Origin: Vogesella fluminis
GTDB lineage: Bacteria; Pseudomonadota; Gammaproteobacteria; Burkholderiales; Chromobacteriaceae
DNA: 37,017 bases
Direction of reading: 5' to 3'
Assembly (NCBI RefSeq): GCF_014652335.1
Contig: NZ_BMYP01000032.1
Coordinates: 1 to 37,017, forward strand
Shown here: in pieces, positions 15,593-26,421 of the stretch
How positions within the stretch are numbered: position 1 is the first letter of the stretch
Layout of the letters: the number at the start of each line of letters is the position of its first letter
Made by a program: the position numbers and the translations under genes
The notes under the pieces: generated by a model
Told to the model about the DNA's origin: nothing
What the model saw: only the letters and a program-made list of their open reading frames with translations
Databases searched by the model: none

Positions 15593-17784
15593 CAGTTACC
15601 TGTTGTCTCGTTGATTGGGCTGTAGCCCGGAATGGCCAGGCGCAGGGCATTGAGCGGATTGTTGCCGACACTGCTGAAGTCTTTCAGTTCCAGCTGCAGA
15701 TACACGGCATTCTTGGTCTTGCTAAGGTCGGTGACGTAGCGCTGGCCGACCACGCGCATGCTCCAGCAGCCATCGTTGTACTCCACCCCGGCCAGTTGCT
15801 CCAGCGCTTTCTTGTCGCGCAGCGAGTAGTTCTGCCGTGCCACCGCGTACCAGCGCGGCGCGATCGGCCACTGGCCGGCGACATCGATCTGGCGCAGGGT
15901 ATCGCGCTCGCTGCCGCTGCCGATCAGCTCGTCGCGGCCGTAGCGGTAGCGCACGCTGACGGTCTTGCCCGGTGCCGGGTTGTAGCGCAGCTGGGCATTG
16001 TAGCGTTCGGTCTTGGACAGCGCCTGGTTGTACTGGTAAGAACCATCCAGCCGCAGATTGTGGCTGAGGTCACCGCCGATGGTCAGCAGCAGGTCGGAAC
16101 CGGCCTCGCTGCGTTCGCTGCTGCTGCCGTCGAGACGGATGTCGTCGCGGCTGAGGTAGAAGCGCTGGCCGATGGCGATGCGCAGGCGTTCCAGCCCGTT
16201 TTCCTTGTCCAGATAGCGGCTGGTCAGCGCCGCGGTGACCTGGTTGGCCGCATTGATGCGGTCGTGGCCGGAGAAGCGGTTTTCGGTGAACAGCTGCGCA
16301 AAGTTGAAGTCGTTTTCCGAGGTGTCGAAGTTGGGCAGGCTGGACTGCTCGACTTTCGGGATTTTTACGTAGAACAGGCGCGGCTCCAGCGTCTGGTTGA
16401 TGTCGCGGCCGAACAGCGTGCTGTCGCGCTCGAAATACAGGCCGCTGTCCAGGCTGACGATGGGCAGCGTGCGCTCGTCGCTGCGCACCGCCTGGCTGCT
16501 GTCGCTGTTGTCCAGCTCGTAGCGGGTAAAGTGGATGCCGACTTTCGGGCGCAGAAAGCCCCATGGCCGTTCGATGGCATAGCTCAGGCTGGGGTAGGCC
16601 ACCAGGCGCGTGCCTTCCTGCTTGCTGCTGTGGCTGAAACGGGTCAGCTCGCTTTCAAGGTTGCTGCTGAAGCCGGCGAACTGCTGGCGGGCGTTGATGC
16701 TCAGCTGCGGCAGGCGCGCGTACGGCTCTTCCACCGTGCCGCTGTCGTCCTGCAGCGTCTGGTAGCGCTGCGCCTTGAGCGTTACCGAGCCCCACTCCGG
16801 CTGGTAGCTGAGCCAGGCCTCGCGCTTGAGGTTGACGTTGGCCGCACTGCTGACGCGGTCGCCGAAGTCGTCGAAATAGTCGTCATCGGACACATACACA
16901 CCGTTGACGCCCGCGCCCAGCGCCGGTGCCAGCTGCTGCACATGTTCGCCTTTCCACAGGAAACGGCTGCGCTCGCTTTTTCTGTCGTCGGGCAGTTGCT
17001 CGGTATAGAGCTGGCCCTGGGCACCCGGCAGCAGGTAGCGGCCTTCCAGCCCCAGCATCATGCCGCGCTGTTCGATGTAGCGCGGGGTGATGGTGGCGTC
17101 GTAGTTCGGCGCGATGTTCCAGTAGTAGGGCAGCGACACCTGCAGGCCGTCGCTGCCGGTGCTGATGGTGGGGAACAGCAGGCCGCTCTTGCGGCCGCCG
17201 TCCAGCGGGAAATCGATCCATGGCGTGTACAGGATCGGCACGCCCTGGAACTCCACCCGCGCATTGCGCGCCACACCGACGTTGCGGCCGTAGTCGAGGT
17301 CGATGGTGCCGGCCTTCAGGTACCAGGAGTCGTCGTCGGGGGCGCAGGTATTGGCGCGGGCACGCTGCAGGCGGTAGTTGTCCTTGCCCTGGAATTCCAG
17401 CTTGCCGGCATTGCCGTGCAGCGTCTTGCCGTCGCGGCCGAAGCTGAAGCTCGCGTTGCTGGCGCTGCCGCTGCGCTCGCCCAGCAGGTAGTCGAGCTGC
17501 TCGGCCTCGATGCGGCCGTCCGCCTGCGTCAGCCGCACCCGCTCGCCGGCGCGCAGCTGCTGGCGCTGCACGAAGTATTCCAGCCAGTCGGCCTCGACGG
17601 TCTGGTCGTCGCGGACGGCCTTCACCTGGCCGCTGGCCTTCAGCTCGACGTCCATCTGGCCGTTCAGGGTGTCGGATTCGACGCTCAGCGTCCCCGCCGG
17701 CAGGGAATCCGCCTGTGCCGGCGGCAGCAGGAACAGGGGAAGCAAGGCCGCCACCACGGGCGTCAAACGGAAGCGTGTCTGCAT
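15592..17784 (-). CDS. lptD: LPS-assembly outer-membrane protein LptD
   Basis: A 730-residue protein that, with LptE, inserts lipopolysaccharide into the outer leaflet. The signal peptide (MQTRFRLTPVVAALLPLFLLPP, first residues) defines the ATG at 17784. A periplasmic LptA-like jellyroll (about 40-150) follows, then the LptD barrel domain (FPTISTGSDGLQVSLPYYWNI in outline) to the C-terminus. Only two cysteines are present in the whole protein: one in NTCAPDDDSW and one in NDGCWSMR. They match one N-terminal and one C-terminal position of the four in E. coli LptD, so a single interdomain disulfide is expected. Two repeat copies (16242, 16836) are read as Ala-Ala-Asn. Confidence 0.95.
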   Translation of the reverse strand: MQTRFRLTPVVAALLPLFLLPPAQADSLPAGTLSVESDTLNGQMDVELKASGQVKAVRDDQTVEADWLEYFVQRQQLRAGERVRLTQADGRIEAEQLDYLLGERSGSASNASFSFGRDGKTLHGNAGKLEFQGKDNYRLQRARANTCAPDDDSWYLKAGTIDLDYGRNVGVARNARVEFQGVPILYTPWIDFPLDGGRKSGLLFPTISTGSDGLQVSLPYYWNIAPNYDATITPRYIEQRGMMLGLEGRYLLPGAQGQLYTEQLPDDRKSERSRFLWKGEHVQQLAPALGAGVNGVYVSDDDYFDDFGDRVSSAANVNLKREAWLSYQPEWGSVTLKAQRYQTLQDDSGTVEEPYARLPQLSINARQQFAGFSSNLESELTRFSHSSKQEGTRLVAYPSLSYAIERPWGFLRPKVGIHFTRYELDNSDSSQAVRSDERTLPIVSLDSGLYFERDSTLFGRDINQTLEPRLFYVKIPKVEQSSLPNFDTSENDFNFAQLFTENRFSGHDRINAANQVTAALTSRYLDKENGLERLRIAIGQRFYLSRDDIRLDGSSSERSEAGSDLLLTIGGDLSHNLRLDGSYQYNQALSKTERYNAQLRYNPAPGKTVSVRYRYGRDELIGSGSERDTLRQIDVAGQWPIAPRWYAVARQNYSLRDKKALEQLAGVEYNDGCWSMRVVGQRYVTDLSKTKNAVYLQLELKDFSSVGNNPLNALRLAIPGYSPINETTGN
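16242..16252 (+). repeat. TTGGCCGCA repeat in lptD
   Basis: GG form without the trailing A; read as Asn-Ala-Ala-Asn. Confidence 0.8.
16836..16846 (+). repeat. TTGGCCGCA repeat in lptD
   Basis: CG variant; read as Ser-Ala-Ala-Asn-Val. Confidence 0.75.
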
Positions 17785-17830
17785 TTGGAAGAAGTCGGGC
17801 CGGCCATGTCGGGGCGCGGTCAAAGCGGGT

Positions 17831-17848
17831 TACAATCGCGTCATTGTA
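17831..17848. promoter_or_regulatory. Facing TACAAT boxes between lptD and amgK
   Basis: TACAAT occurs on the plus strand (17831-17836) and on the minus strand (17848-17843), inside an imperfect inverted repeat (GGGTTACAAT and ATTGTACCC). Each is a good -10 for the divergent gene pair; -35 boxes are weak. The two start sites would overlap. Confidence 0.4.
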
Positions 17849-17872
17849 CCCAATTTGCCGATATACGCGACT

Positions 17873-18919
17873 ATGCAGCGACTCGAAGCCCTCAAGGCGT
17901 GGCTGGCCACGCAGTTTCCCGATCAAGACATCGCGGTGGAATTCGCCGCCGCCGATGCTGATTTCCGCCGTTACTTCCGTGCCACCTTCCCCGATGGCAC
18001 TACCCGCATCGTGATGGACGCGCCGCCGGAAAAGATGAACACCGACGCCTACGTCAGCGTGCGCGAGCTGTTTGCGCCGGCGGCCAACGTGCCGGCGATC
18101 CTGCTGCGCGACCGCGAGCAGGGCTTCATGCTGCTGGAAGACCTCGGCACCATCACCCTGCTGGCGGCGCTGCAGCACGATGAGTGGGAAATGGTGCGCA
18201 AGCACCTGCTGCTGGAAGCGGTCGATACCCTGATCGAGATCCAGAAGATCAGCCAGCCCGGCGTGCTGCCGGACTACGACCACGCGCTGCTCAGCCGCGA
18301 GCTGAACCTGTTCCCGGAGTGGTACGTGGCCAAGGAGCTGGGCAAGCCGCTGACCTACGCCCAGCGCCAGCTGTGGGACGCGGCGCTGCAGGTGCTGCTG
18401 CCGCGCATCGAGGCGCAGGGCAAGGTCTACGTGCATCGCGACTACATCGTGCGCAACCTGATGCTGACCCCGGGCAAGCCGGGCGTGCTCGATTTCCAGG
18501 ACGCGGTGTACGGCCCGGTCAGCTACGACATCGTGTCGCTGCTGCGTGACGCCTTCATCGGCTGGGACGAGGAATTCGTGCTCGACATCGCCGTCCGCTA
18601 CTGGGAAAAGGCGCGTGCCGCCGGGCTGCCGGTGGCGGCCACCATCGACGACTTCTACCGCGATTTCGAGTGGATGGGGGTGCAGCGCCACCTGAAAGTG
18701 GCCGGCATCTTCGCCCGCCTGTACCACCGCGACGGCAAGGACAAGTACCGCGCCGAGATCCCGCGCTTCATCAAGTACCTGAAGAAGACCAGCCGCCGCT
18801 ACCAGGAGCTGGCGCCGCTGTACCAGCTGATCGTGGAGCTGGTCGGCCTCGATGAGGACGACAACGACGACAGCATCGGCTCGGTGTTCAGCCATACCCG
18901 CATCTCGTCCGACCAGTAA
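17873..18919 (+). CDS. amgK: N-acetylmuramate/N-acetylglucosamine anomeric kinase
   Basis: A 348-residue aminoglycoside-phosphotransferase-fold kinase. The catalytic Brenner loop is VHRDYIVRNLML (His near residue 188, then Asp and Asn) and the metal-binding Asp lies in VLDFQDAVYGP. In Pseudomonas and relatives AmgK phosphorylates recovered MurNAc at C1, and MurU then makes UDP-MurNAc, bypassing de novo synthesis and its fosfomycin-sensitive step. The adjacent murU on the same strand makes this identity likely over a generic phosphotransferase. It is divergent from lptD with an 88-base gap, linking peptidoglycan recycling and outer-membrane assembly by position. The start at 17873 gives the normal family length. 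Confidence 0.9.
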   Translation: MQRLEALKAWLATQFPDQDIAVEFAAADADFRRYFRATFPDGTTRIVMDAPPEKMNTDAYVSVRELFAPAANVPAILLRDREQGFMLLEDLGTITLLAALQHDEWEMVRKHLLLEAVDTLIEIQKISQPGVLPDYDHALLSRELNLFPEWYVAKELGKPLTYAQRQLWDAALQVLLPRIEAQGKVYVHRDYIVRNLMLTPGKPGVLDFQDAVYGPVSYDIVSLLRDAFIGWDEEFVLDIAVRYWEKARAAGLPVAATIDDFYRDFEWMGVQRHLKVAGIFARLYHRDGKDKYRAEIPRFIKYLKKTSRRYQELAPLYQLIVELVGLDEDDNDDSIGSVFSHTRISSDQ

Positions 18920-20214
<1,295 letters not shown>

Positions 20215-20269
20215 GCGGCGGCTGACTGGGCTTGGCGTCGGGGTCCGCGCCTGTTTTTGTTCGCCGGGC

Positions 20270-20311
20270 GCCATGGCCGATTATGTCGATGGTATTATTT
20301 GCGGCCATGCC
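20270..20311. promoter_or_regulatory. Inverted arms around the lysE-type promoter
   Basis: GCCATGGCCG (20270-20279) and CGGCCATGCC (20302-20311) match inverted in nine of ten bases and flank a -10-like TATTAT (20293-20298). This is a possible operator for the exporter gene. Confidence 0.3.
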
Positions 20312-20330
20312 TGCTGCCGAGGAGACCCGA

Positions 20331-20942
20331 ATGAAGCTCTATCTACTGTTCCTGCTGATGGCGACCACCACGGTCCTGAGTCCCGGCCCCGGGGTGGTGA
20401 TGACGCTGAGCAATGCCTTGCGCTTCGGGCTGCGTGGCACCCTGGGCGGCATTGTCGGCATTGCCGCCGGCGCCATGCTGGTGGCGGCGATCTCCGCCAC
20501 CAGCCTCGGCATCTTGCTGGCAACGTCGGCGCTGGCGTTTACCGTGCTGAAACTGCTGGGTGCCGCCTACCTGTTCTATCTCGCCATCCGTCTGTGGCGT
20601 GCGCCGTCATTCAGCTTCACCGCGCAGCCGACCCACGACGCCAGCCTTGGCCGGCGTTTTGTCGAGGGGCTGTCGCTGCAGCTGACCAATCCCAAGGCAA
20701 TCTTTTTCTTCCTGTCGGTGTTTCCGCAATTCATCGATCCGGCACAGCCCTATCCGCGGCAGTTTGCCACCCTGGTGCTGACCTACAGCACGCTGGTGGT
20801 GGTGATCCACTGCGGCTACGCGCTGTTTGCCCGCCGCGCCAAGGGCTGGCTGCAGTCGGAGCGCGGCGGCCGCCTGCTCGGCAAGCTCTCCGCCGGCAGC
20901 TTTGTGTACTTCGGGGTCTCGCTGGCCGCGGCACAGCGCTGA
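20331..20942 (+). CDS. LysE/RhtB-family amino-acid exporter
   Basis: A 203-residue inner-membrane protein with about six hydrophobic segments. The family hallmarks are SPGPGVVMTLSNALRFG near residues 17-33 and QLTNPKAIFFFLSVFPQF near 118-135. Members export amino acids such as lysine, threonine, homoserine or leucine; the substrate cannot be deduced. GAGGAG precedes the ATG. It is placed between ruvC and ruvA on the same strand with no evident role in recombination. Confidence 0.9.
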   Translation: MKLYLLFLLMATTTVLSPGPGVVMTLSNALRFGLRGTLGGIVGIAAGAMLVAAISATSLGILLATSALAFTVLKLLGAAYLFYLAIRLWRAPSFSFTAQPTHDASLGRRFVEGLSLQLTNPKAIFFFLSVFPQFIDPAQPYPRQFATLVLTYSTLVVVIHCGYALFARRAKGWLQSERGGRLLGKLSAGSFVYFGVSLAAAQR

Positions 20943-21018
20943 GCGCGCGCTTGCCGGCGATACCGGTCATCGCTTTCTTGTCCGCGCCCAAGGCCGGCCG
21001 CCCCGGCGCGTGGCACAC

Positions 21019-21029
21019 TGCGGCCAACC
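21019..21029 (-). repeat. TTGGCCGCA repeat, intergenic
   Basis: Copy with the upstream AAAGG but not the trailing A, 20 bases before the CopD-like gene. Confidence 0.85.
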
Positions 21030-21048
21030 TTTCTGTCTGGAGCCTGCG

Positions 21049-21522
21049 ATGTGGAATGACTATGCCATCGCCCGCGCGCTGCACGTGCTGGCGATCGTGA
21101 TGTGGGTCGGCGGGGTCGCTTTCGTCACCACGGTGTTGATTCCGGCGATCCGCCGCCGTTTCGCCCCCGAGCAGCAGTACGCGATGTTCGAGGACGTCGA
21201 GCACCGCTTCGGCGCGCAGGCGCGGCTGTGGGTGCTGCTGGCGCTGGCCAGCGGCGCGTGGATGCTGCACGCCAGCGATGGCTGGGCGCGGCTGCTGGAC
21301 ACCGGCTGGCTGCAGCTGATGCTGGCGGCGTGGCTGCCCTTCCTGCTGATGCTGTTCGTGCTGGAGCCCTTCTTCATCCACCGCTGGCTGAAGCGGCGCG
21401 CGCAGCGCGACCCGGCCGGCACCATGCGCCTGTTGCAGTGGCTGCACGTCGGCCTGCTGGCGCTGACGCTGAGCGCACTGCTGGCCGGCGTGGTCGGTGC
21501 CCATGGCGGCTGGCGCTTCTGA
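21049..21522 (+). CDS. CopD-like four-helix membrane protein
   Basis: A 157-residue integral membrane protein with four predicted helices. Conserved-looking histidines sit in helix 1 (ALHVLAIVMWVGG) and helix 4 (WLHVGLLAL), and another His lies after helix 3 (FFIHRWL). This resembles CopD/HemJ-type membrane proteins, where such histidines bind haem or copper. The function is not established. The ATG at 21049 is preceded by GGAG. Confidence 0.6.
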   Translation: MWNDYAIARALHVLAIVMWVGGVAFVTTVLIPAIRRRFAPEQQYAMFEDVEHRFGAQARLWVLLALASGAWMLHASDGWARLLDTGWLQLMLAAWLPFLLMLFVLEPFFIHRWLKRRAQRDPAGTMRLLQWLHVGLLALTLSALLAGVVGAHGGWRF

Positions 21523-21656
21523 CGCGGCACGCGGCGGCGCTGTGGCACAATGCCGCGCAAGCGGCGCAGCTGCGCCCCGCCATCATCCAGACCATCACCG
21601 CGGCCAACCTTCATCCGCCGGCGCTGGCCGTCATCCTGTCCTGTTAAGCGCCGCGC

Positions 21657-21667
21657 TGCGGCCAACC
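21657..21667 (-). repeat. TTGGCCGCA repeat upstream of ruvA
   Basis: Copy with the upstream AAAAGG, ending about 17 bases before the ruvA start. A near copy with one mismatch (CGCGGCCAACCTT) lies at 21599-21611. Confidence 0.85.
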
Positions 21668-21683
21668 TTTTGAAAGCCCCGAA

Positions 21684-22277
21684 ATGATCGGACGACTCAC
21701 CGGCACCCTGCTCGAAAAACTGCCACCGCAAATCACCGTCGACGTGAACGGCGTCGGCTACGACGTGGACGTAACCATGACCACCTTCTACCAGCTGCCG
21801 GCGCTGGGGCAGAAGACCACGCTGTTCACCCATCTGGTGGTGCGCGAGGACGCCCACCTGCTGTACGGCTTCGGCAGCCGCGACGAGCGCGAGACCTTCC
21901 GCCAGCTGATCAAGATCACCGGCGTCGGTGCCAAGATCGCGCTGGCCATCCTGTCCGGCATGACCGCCGACGAGCTGGCCATCGCGGTGGCCAGCGAGGA
22001 CATCAAGCGCCTGTCGAGCGTGCCCGGCATCGGCAAGAAAACCGCCGAGCGCCTGGTGCTGGAGCTGCGCGGCAAGCTGGCCACCGGCGGCAACCTCACC
22101 GTGCCGGGTGGCCTGCCGTTCGCCGCCACGCCGGACGAGAAGAGCGACATCATGGGCGCGCTGCTGGCGCTGGGCTACAACGAAAAAGAGGCCGCCGCCG
22201 CCACCAAGGGCTTGCCGGCGGACGTGACCGTCAGCGACGGCGTACGGCTGGCGTTGAAAAACCTGATGAAAGGCTAA
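21684..22277 (+). CDS. ruvA: Holliday-junction helicase subunit RuvA
   Basis: A 197-residue DNA-binding subunit that clamps four-way junctions and loads RuvB. It shows the N-terminal OB fold ([20 protein letters not shown]). Two helix-hairpin-helix motifs follow ([15 protein letters not shown] and [17 protein letters not shown]). The C-terminal RuvB-binding domain includes [12 protein letters not shown]. Length equals the family norm. A repeat copy lies immediately upstream. Three bases after the stop begins a deleted dehydrogenase remnant. Confidence 0.96.
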   Translation: MIGRLTGTLLEKLPPQITVDVNGVGYDVDVTMTTFYQLPALGQKTTLFTHLVVREDAHLLYGFGSRDERETFRQLIKITGVGAKIALAILSGMTADELAIAVASEDIKRLSSVPGIGKKTAERLVLELRGKLATGGNLTVPGGLPFAATPDEKSDIMGALLALGYNEKEAAAATKGLPADVTVSDGVRLALKNLMKG

Positions 22278-22280
22278 GGC

Positions 22281-22424
22281 ATGGACAAGGTACTGCTGGT
22301 CACCGCCGCCAGCCGCGGCATCGGCGCCGCCACCACGCGGCTGGCGGCGGCGATCCTGTGGCTGCTGTCCGACGCCGCCCCGTTCACCACCGGCAGTTTC
22401 ATCGATGTCGCCGGCGGCCGCTGA
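22281..22424 (+). pseudogene. Internally deleted short-chain dehydrogenase remnant
   Basis: A 47-codon frame joins the two ends of a short-chain dehydrogenase. The first part (MDKVLLVTAASRGIGAATTR) is the N-terminal strand and glycine-rich cofactor loop TxxxRGIG. The second part (ILWLLSDAAPFTTGSFIDVAGGR) is the normal C-terminal end of the family. About 200 residues including the Tyr-x-x-x-Lys catalytic site are missing, and the join is in frame. The remnant lies three bases after ruvA, so it is probably still transcribed. A functional micropeptide is possible but unlikely. Confidence 0.8.
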
Positions 22425-22457
22425 GCGCGCCGCCGCATCGTCAACAAGGGGAAAACA

Positions 22458-23240
22458 ATGGCCAACGTAGCGGTACTGATCGACGCGGACAACGTGTCGC
22501 CGGGCTGGATCGAGGACGTACTGGAAGAAGCCGGCAAGCTGGGCGTGCTGGCGCTGAAACGCGTGTACGGCGACTTCAGCCGTCACGACAAGGCGTGGCG
22601 CGACCTGTGCGCGCGCTTCGCCATCCACCCGATCCAGCAGTTCCCGAACACCAAGGGCAAGAACGCGTCCGACATCACGCTGGTGATCGACGCGATGGAC
22701 ATGCTGCACTCCGGCCGCTATCACAGCTTCTGCCTGGTCTCCAGTGACAGCGATTTCTCACGGCTGGCGACGCGGCTGCGCGAGGACGGGCTGGAGGTGT
22801 GGGGCTTCGGCGAGGAGAAGACGCCGGCCGCCTTCGTCAACGCCTGCAGCAAGTTCGTGTACGTGGAAGTGCTGGCGCTGAGCGGCGAGGCCAAGGCGGA
22901 GGAGGGCGCGGCCAGGGAGGGCGACGGCGCGCGTGGTGGCGGCAAGCCGGCGCCGGCGGCACGGGTGCTGCGGCCGCTGGACAAGAAGCTGCGCGCCCAG
23001 TTCCAGAAAGGCATCGAGAGCATGGACGACGACGAGGGCTGGGCCGACCTCGGCGGCGTCGGCAGCCTGCTCGGCCAGTGGATGCCGGACTTCGACCCGC
23101 GCAATTACGGCTTTGCCAAGCTGTCCGAGCTGGTGTTGAAATCCGGCTGGTTCGAGGTGCACAAGGCCAGCGGCGGCCGCGGCGGGGTGTCGATCCGCCT
23201 CAAACCGGGCAACGGCGGCGGCCGCAAGGCCAGCAAGTAG
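22458..23240 (+). CDS. NYN-domain (LabA-like) protein with C-terminal LOTUS-type domain
   Basis: A 260-residue protein. The N-terminal half is a PIN-like NYN nuclease domain with acidic clusters at LIDADN (residues 8-12), [14 protein letters not shown] (about 70-80) and [10 protein letters not shown] (about 95-103), as in LabA/YacP-like RNases. A charged Gly/Ala linker follows. A winged-helix OST-HTH/LOTUS domain ([14 protein letters not shown] to SGWFEVHK) ends the protein, followed by a basic tail. These proteins are predicted to bind or cut RNA; no target is known. GGGG precedes the ATG, and a terminator follows. Confidence 0.85.
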   Translation: MANVAVLIDADNVSPGWIEDVLEEAGKLGVLALKRVYGDFSRHDKAWRDLCARFAIHPIQQFPNTKGKNASDITLVIDAMDMLHSGRYHSFCLVSSDSDFSRLATRLREDGLEVWGFGEEKTPAAFVNACSKFVYVEVLALSGEAKAEEGAAREGDGARGGGKPAPAARVLRPLDKKLRAQFQKGIESMDDDEGWADLGGVGSLLGQWMPDFDPRNYGFAKLSELVLKSGWFEVHKASGGRGGVSIRLKPGNGGGRKASK

Positions 23241-23273
23241 GGCGCTTGCCGGCGCACACCGGTGCGAATCGGA

Positions 23274-23319
23274 AAAAACCGCAGCGTGCTCATTGTATGG
23301 AGTAGGCGCTGCGGTTTTT
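23274..23319 (+). terminator. Terminator after the NYN gene
   Basis: Arms AAAAACCGCAGCG (23274-23286) and CGCTGCGGTTTTT (23307-23319) with a 20-base loop and flanking A and T runs; it can act on both strands. Confidence 0.8.
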
Positions 23320-23320
23320 G

Positions 23321-23344
23321 TTTGCGGCCAACGTTGGCCGCAAA
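23321..23344. repeat. Back-to-back palindromic repeat pair upstream of ruvB
   Basis: A perfect 24-base palindrome made of two divergent copies joined at CG, starting one base after the terminator T-run. Same core as the pair inside murU. Confidence 0.9.
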
Positions 23345-23421
23345 CGATTGCCGGTGCATCCGTGGCGGGTGCCGTGCGCAGCAGTGGTAACATCGGGCGA
23401 TTGATTCCGAGTGATAGCGAC

Positions 23422-24456
<1,035 letters not shown>

Positions 24457-24733
24457 GCGGCGGCGGTACCGGTTCACGAGCGAATACGATGCAGAAAAAG
24501 CGGATTATCCGCACCGGCTGCGTCGATGCCGGCTTGCGCGCCGGGCCGGGTGCCGGTGGCGACCGCTGGCCGGTGCTCGACGTGTAGCAGAATGTTGCGG
24601 CGACACCACAGGCGGCGGCTTTATTGCAGCGTTTCGCTGCCTTGCTGCCGGCGGCCGCGCAAGGCTGAATGCGCGGCGTACAATGCGCGCCGGATGTTTT
24701 ATTTGCTCATGATTGCTCAGGGAGTATGCAGGC

Positions 24734-25138
24734 ATGTTTTACGCCATTTTGCTGGTGACACTGGCGGTCGCCCTGGTGACCTCGATACTGGTGGTCCGTT
24801 TTTTCAACGAGGCAGTCAGGAAAATCCTGTCGCGCATCGTCGGCGATGATCTGGCCGAGGCCTGGCGCAAGTACATGAGCTTCGCCATCGTGGTGGTCGG
24901 CGTGTCCGGCGGCGTGCGCATCTGGGATCTGGAGAAGTTCGTGCCCAACGGCCGCGAATCGGCGCTGGAGCTGAACGGCGTGCGCTGGACCATCCAGATC
25001 TACCGCACCGTGATCGACACCCTGTCGCAGATCGCATGGGTGATGCTGCTGTTCTTCCTGTGCACCATGGTCGCCTACGTGATCATGCGCGCGGTGGAGG
25101 CCCGCAACAGTGAGCGCGGCGGCAAGACGCCGGAGTAA
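24734..25138 (+). CDS. Uncharacterised small inner-membrane protein
   Basis: A 134-residue protein with hydrophobic segments at about 3-22, 46-62 and 97-119. An amphipathic stretch lies between the first two (FFNEAVRKILSRIVGDDLAEAWRKY), and the C-terminal tail is charged. I do not recognise the family. AGG precedes the ATG. The 277 bases upstream, back to ruvB, hold no convincing gene; a TACAAT at 24679-24684 is a possible -10 without a matching -35. It converges with proB at a palindromic terminator. Confidence 0.7.
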   Translation: MFYAILLVTLAVALVTSILVVRFFNEAVRKILSRIVGDDLAEAWRKYMSFAIVVVGVSGGVRIWDLEKFVPNGRESALELNGVRWTIQIYRTVIDTLSQIAWVMLLFFLCTMVAYVIMRAVEARNSERGGKTPE

Positions 25139-25170
25139 GCGCCACGCCGGGCCGTTCAGGCCATCATGCA

Positions 25171-25196
25171 AACAGGGCTGCCGCGGCAGCCCTGTT
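25171..25196. terminator. Palindromic terminator between convergent genes
   Basis: A perfect 26-base palindrome (arm AACAGGGCTGCC) with only short T runs after it; probably a weak bidirectional terminator for the membrane-protein gene and proB. Confidence 0.6.
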
Positions 25197-25230
25197 GTCT
25201 TGTGTGCGCTGCCTGTTGCAGCGCGCCCTG

Positions 25231-26349
25231 TCACAGCGCGACCATGTTGTCGCGGTGGATCAGCTCCGGCTCGATCAGGTAGCCGAGCACGCCCTCGATG
25301 TCGCGGGTGGCCTTGCGCATGATCAGCCGCGCCTCTTCCGAGCTGTAGTTGACCAGTCCGCGCGCCACCTCAACGTGCTGCTCGTCGACGCAGACCACCG
25401 CGTCGCCGCGCAGGAAGCTGCCTTCCACCGCGATGACGCCGATCGGCAGCAGGCTGGTGCCTTTTTCGCGCACCGCCAGCGCGGCGCCGGCGTCGAGCAC
25501 GACCTTGCCGGACAGCTGCAGGTGATCGGCCAGCCACTGCTTGCGTGCGGCCAACCGGGTGGTCGGCGCACCCAGCTGGGTGCCGATCGCCTCGCCGTCG
25601 GCCAGCCGCGACAGCACGTTGGCCTCGCGGCCGCAGGCGATCACGGTGGCGGCGCCGCTGCGCGCGGCGCGCTTGGCGGCGATGATCTTGGTGTACATGC
25701 CGCCGGTGCCGACGCTGGAGCCGGCGCCGCCGGCCATCTCTTCCAGTTTGCTGTCGCCGGCCTCGGCCTCGTGCACGAAGACGGCGTCGGGGTGCTTGCG
25801 CGGGTCGGCGGTGTACAGGCCCTGCTGGTCGGTGAGGATCACCAGGCTGTCGGCTTCGATCAGGTTGGTCACCAGCGCGCCGAGGGTGTCGTTGTCGCCG
25901 AAGCGGATCTCGTCGGTGACCACGGTGTCGTTTTCGTTGATGATGGGCACCACGTTCAGCGCCAGCAGCGTCGACAGCGTGGTGCGGGCGTTGAGGTAGC
26001 GCAGGCGGTCGGACAGGTCTTCGTGGGTGAGCAGCACCTGCGCGGTTTTCAGGCCGTGCTCGCGGAAGGCGCTCTCGTAGGCCTGGCACAGCCCCATCTG
26101 GCCGACGGCGGCGGCGGCCTGCAGCTCGTGCACCGCCTTCGGCCGCTTGGCCCAGCCCAGGCGCTGGCAGCCTTCGGCGATGGCGCCGCTGGAAACCAGC
26201 ACCACTTCCTTGCCGCGGCGTTTCAGGTCGGCGATTTCGGCGGCCCAGCGCGCCAGCGCGCTCATGTCCAGGCCTTTGCCGTCATTGGTCACCAGGCTGG
26301 AGCCTACTTTCACCACGATGCGCGTGGCGCTGTGAATCACCGATTGCAT
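25231..26349 (-). CDS. proB: Glutamate 5-kinase
   Basis: A 372-residue enzyme for the first step of proline synthesis, phosphorylating glutamate at the gamma carboxyl. The kinase domain shows [11 protein letters not shown] at its start, [11 protein letters not shown] with the substrate loop, and [13 protein letters not shown]-terminal PUA domain (about 280-365) is present, as in the feedback-inhibited E. coli enzyme. The ATG at 26349 ([16 protein letters not shown]) was chosen over an unsupported 23-residue extension. It follows bioA by 72 bases. One repeat copy (25546) is read as Arg-Leu-Ala-Ala. Confidence 0.95.
   Translation of the reverse strand: MQSVIHSATRIVVKVGSSLVTNDGKGLDMSALARWAAEIADLKRRGKEVVLVSSGAIAEGCQRLGWAKRPKAVHELQAAAAVGQMGLCQAYESAFREHGLKTAQVLLTHEDLSDRLRYLNARTTLSTLLALNVVPIINENDTVVTDEIRFGDNDTLGALVTNLIEADSLVILTDQQGLYTADPRKHPDAVFVHEAEAGDSKLEEMAGGAGSSVGTGGMYTKIIAAKRAARSGAATVIACGREANVLSRLADGEAIGTQLGAPTTRLAARKQWLADHLQLSGKVVLDAGAALAVREKGTSLLPIGVIAVEGSFLRGDAVVCVDEQHVEVARGLVNYSSEEARLIMRKATRDIEGVLGYLIEPELIHRDNMVAL
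25546..25556 (-). repeat. TTGGCCGCA repeat in proB
   Basis: GG form with a weak upstream flank; read as Thr-Arg-Leu-Ala-Ala. Confidence 0.75.
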
Positions 26350-26421
26350 GTCGCCGAATCCCGTCAGAAGCAAAGCCGTCAGTTTACCCGATTCCGCCGC
26401 CATGCCGCAGTGCGTCACGGC

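Noticed and set aside
17785-17823. Upstream TTG start for lptD
   Set aside because: The signal peptide begins cleanly at the ATG at 17784; the extension would mask it.
24457-24733. Small open frame of about 32 codons (from 24489) and a TACAAT box downstream of ruvB
   Set aside because: No ribosome site or recognisable product for the frame, and no -35 for the box.
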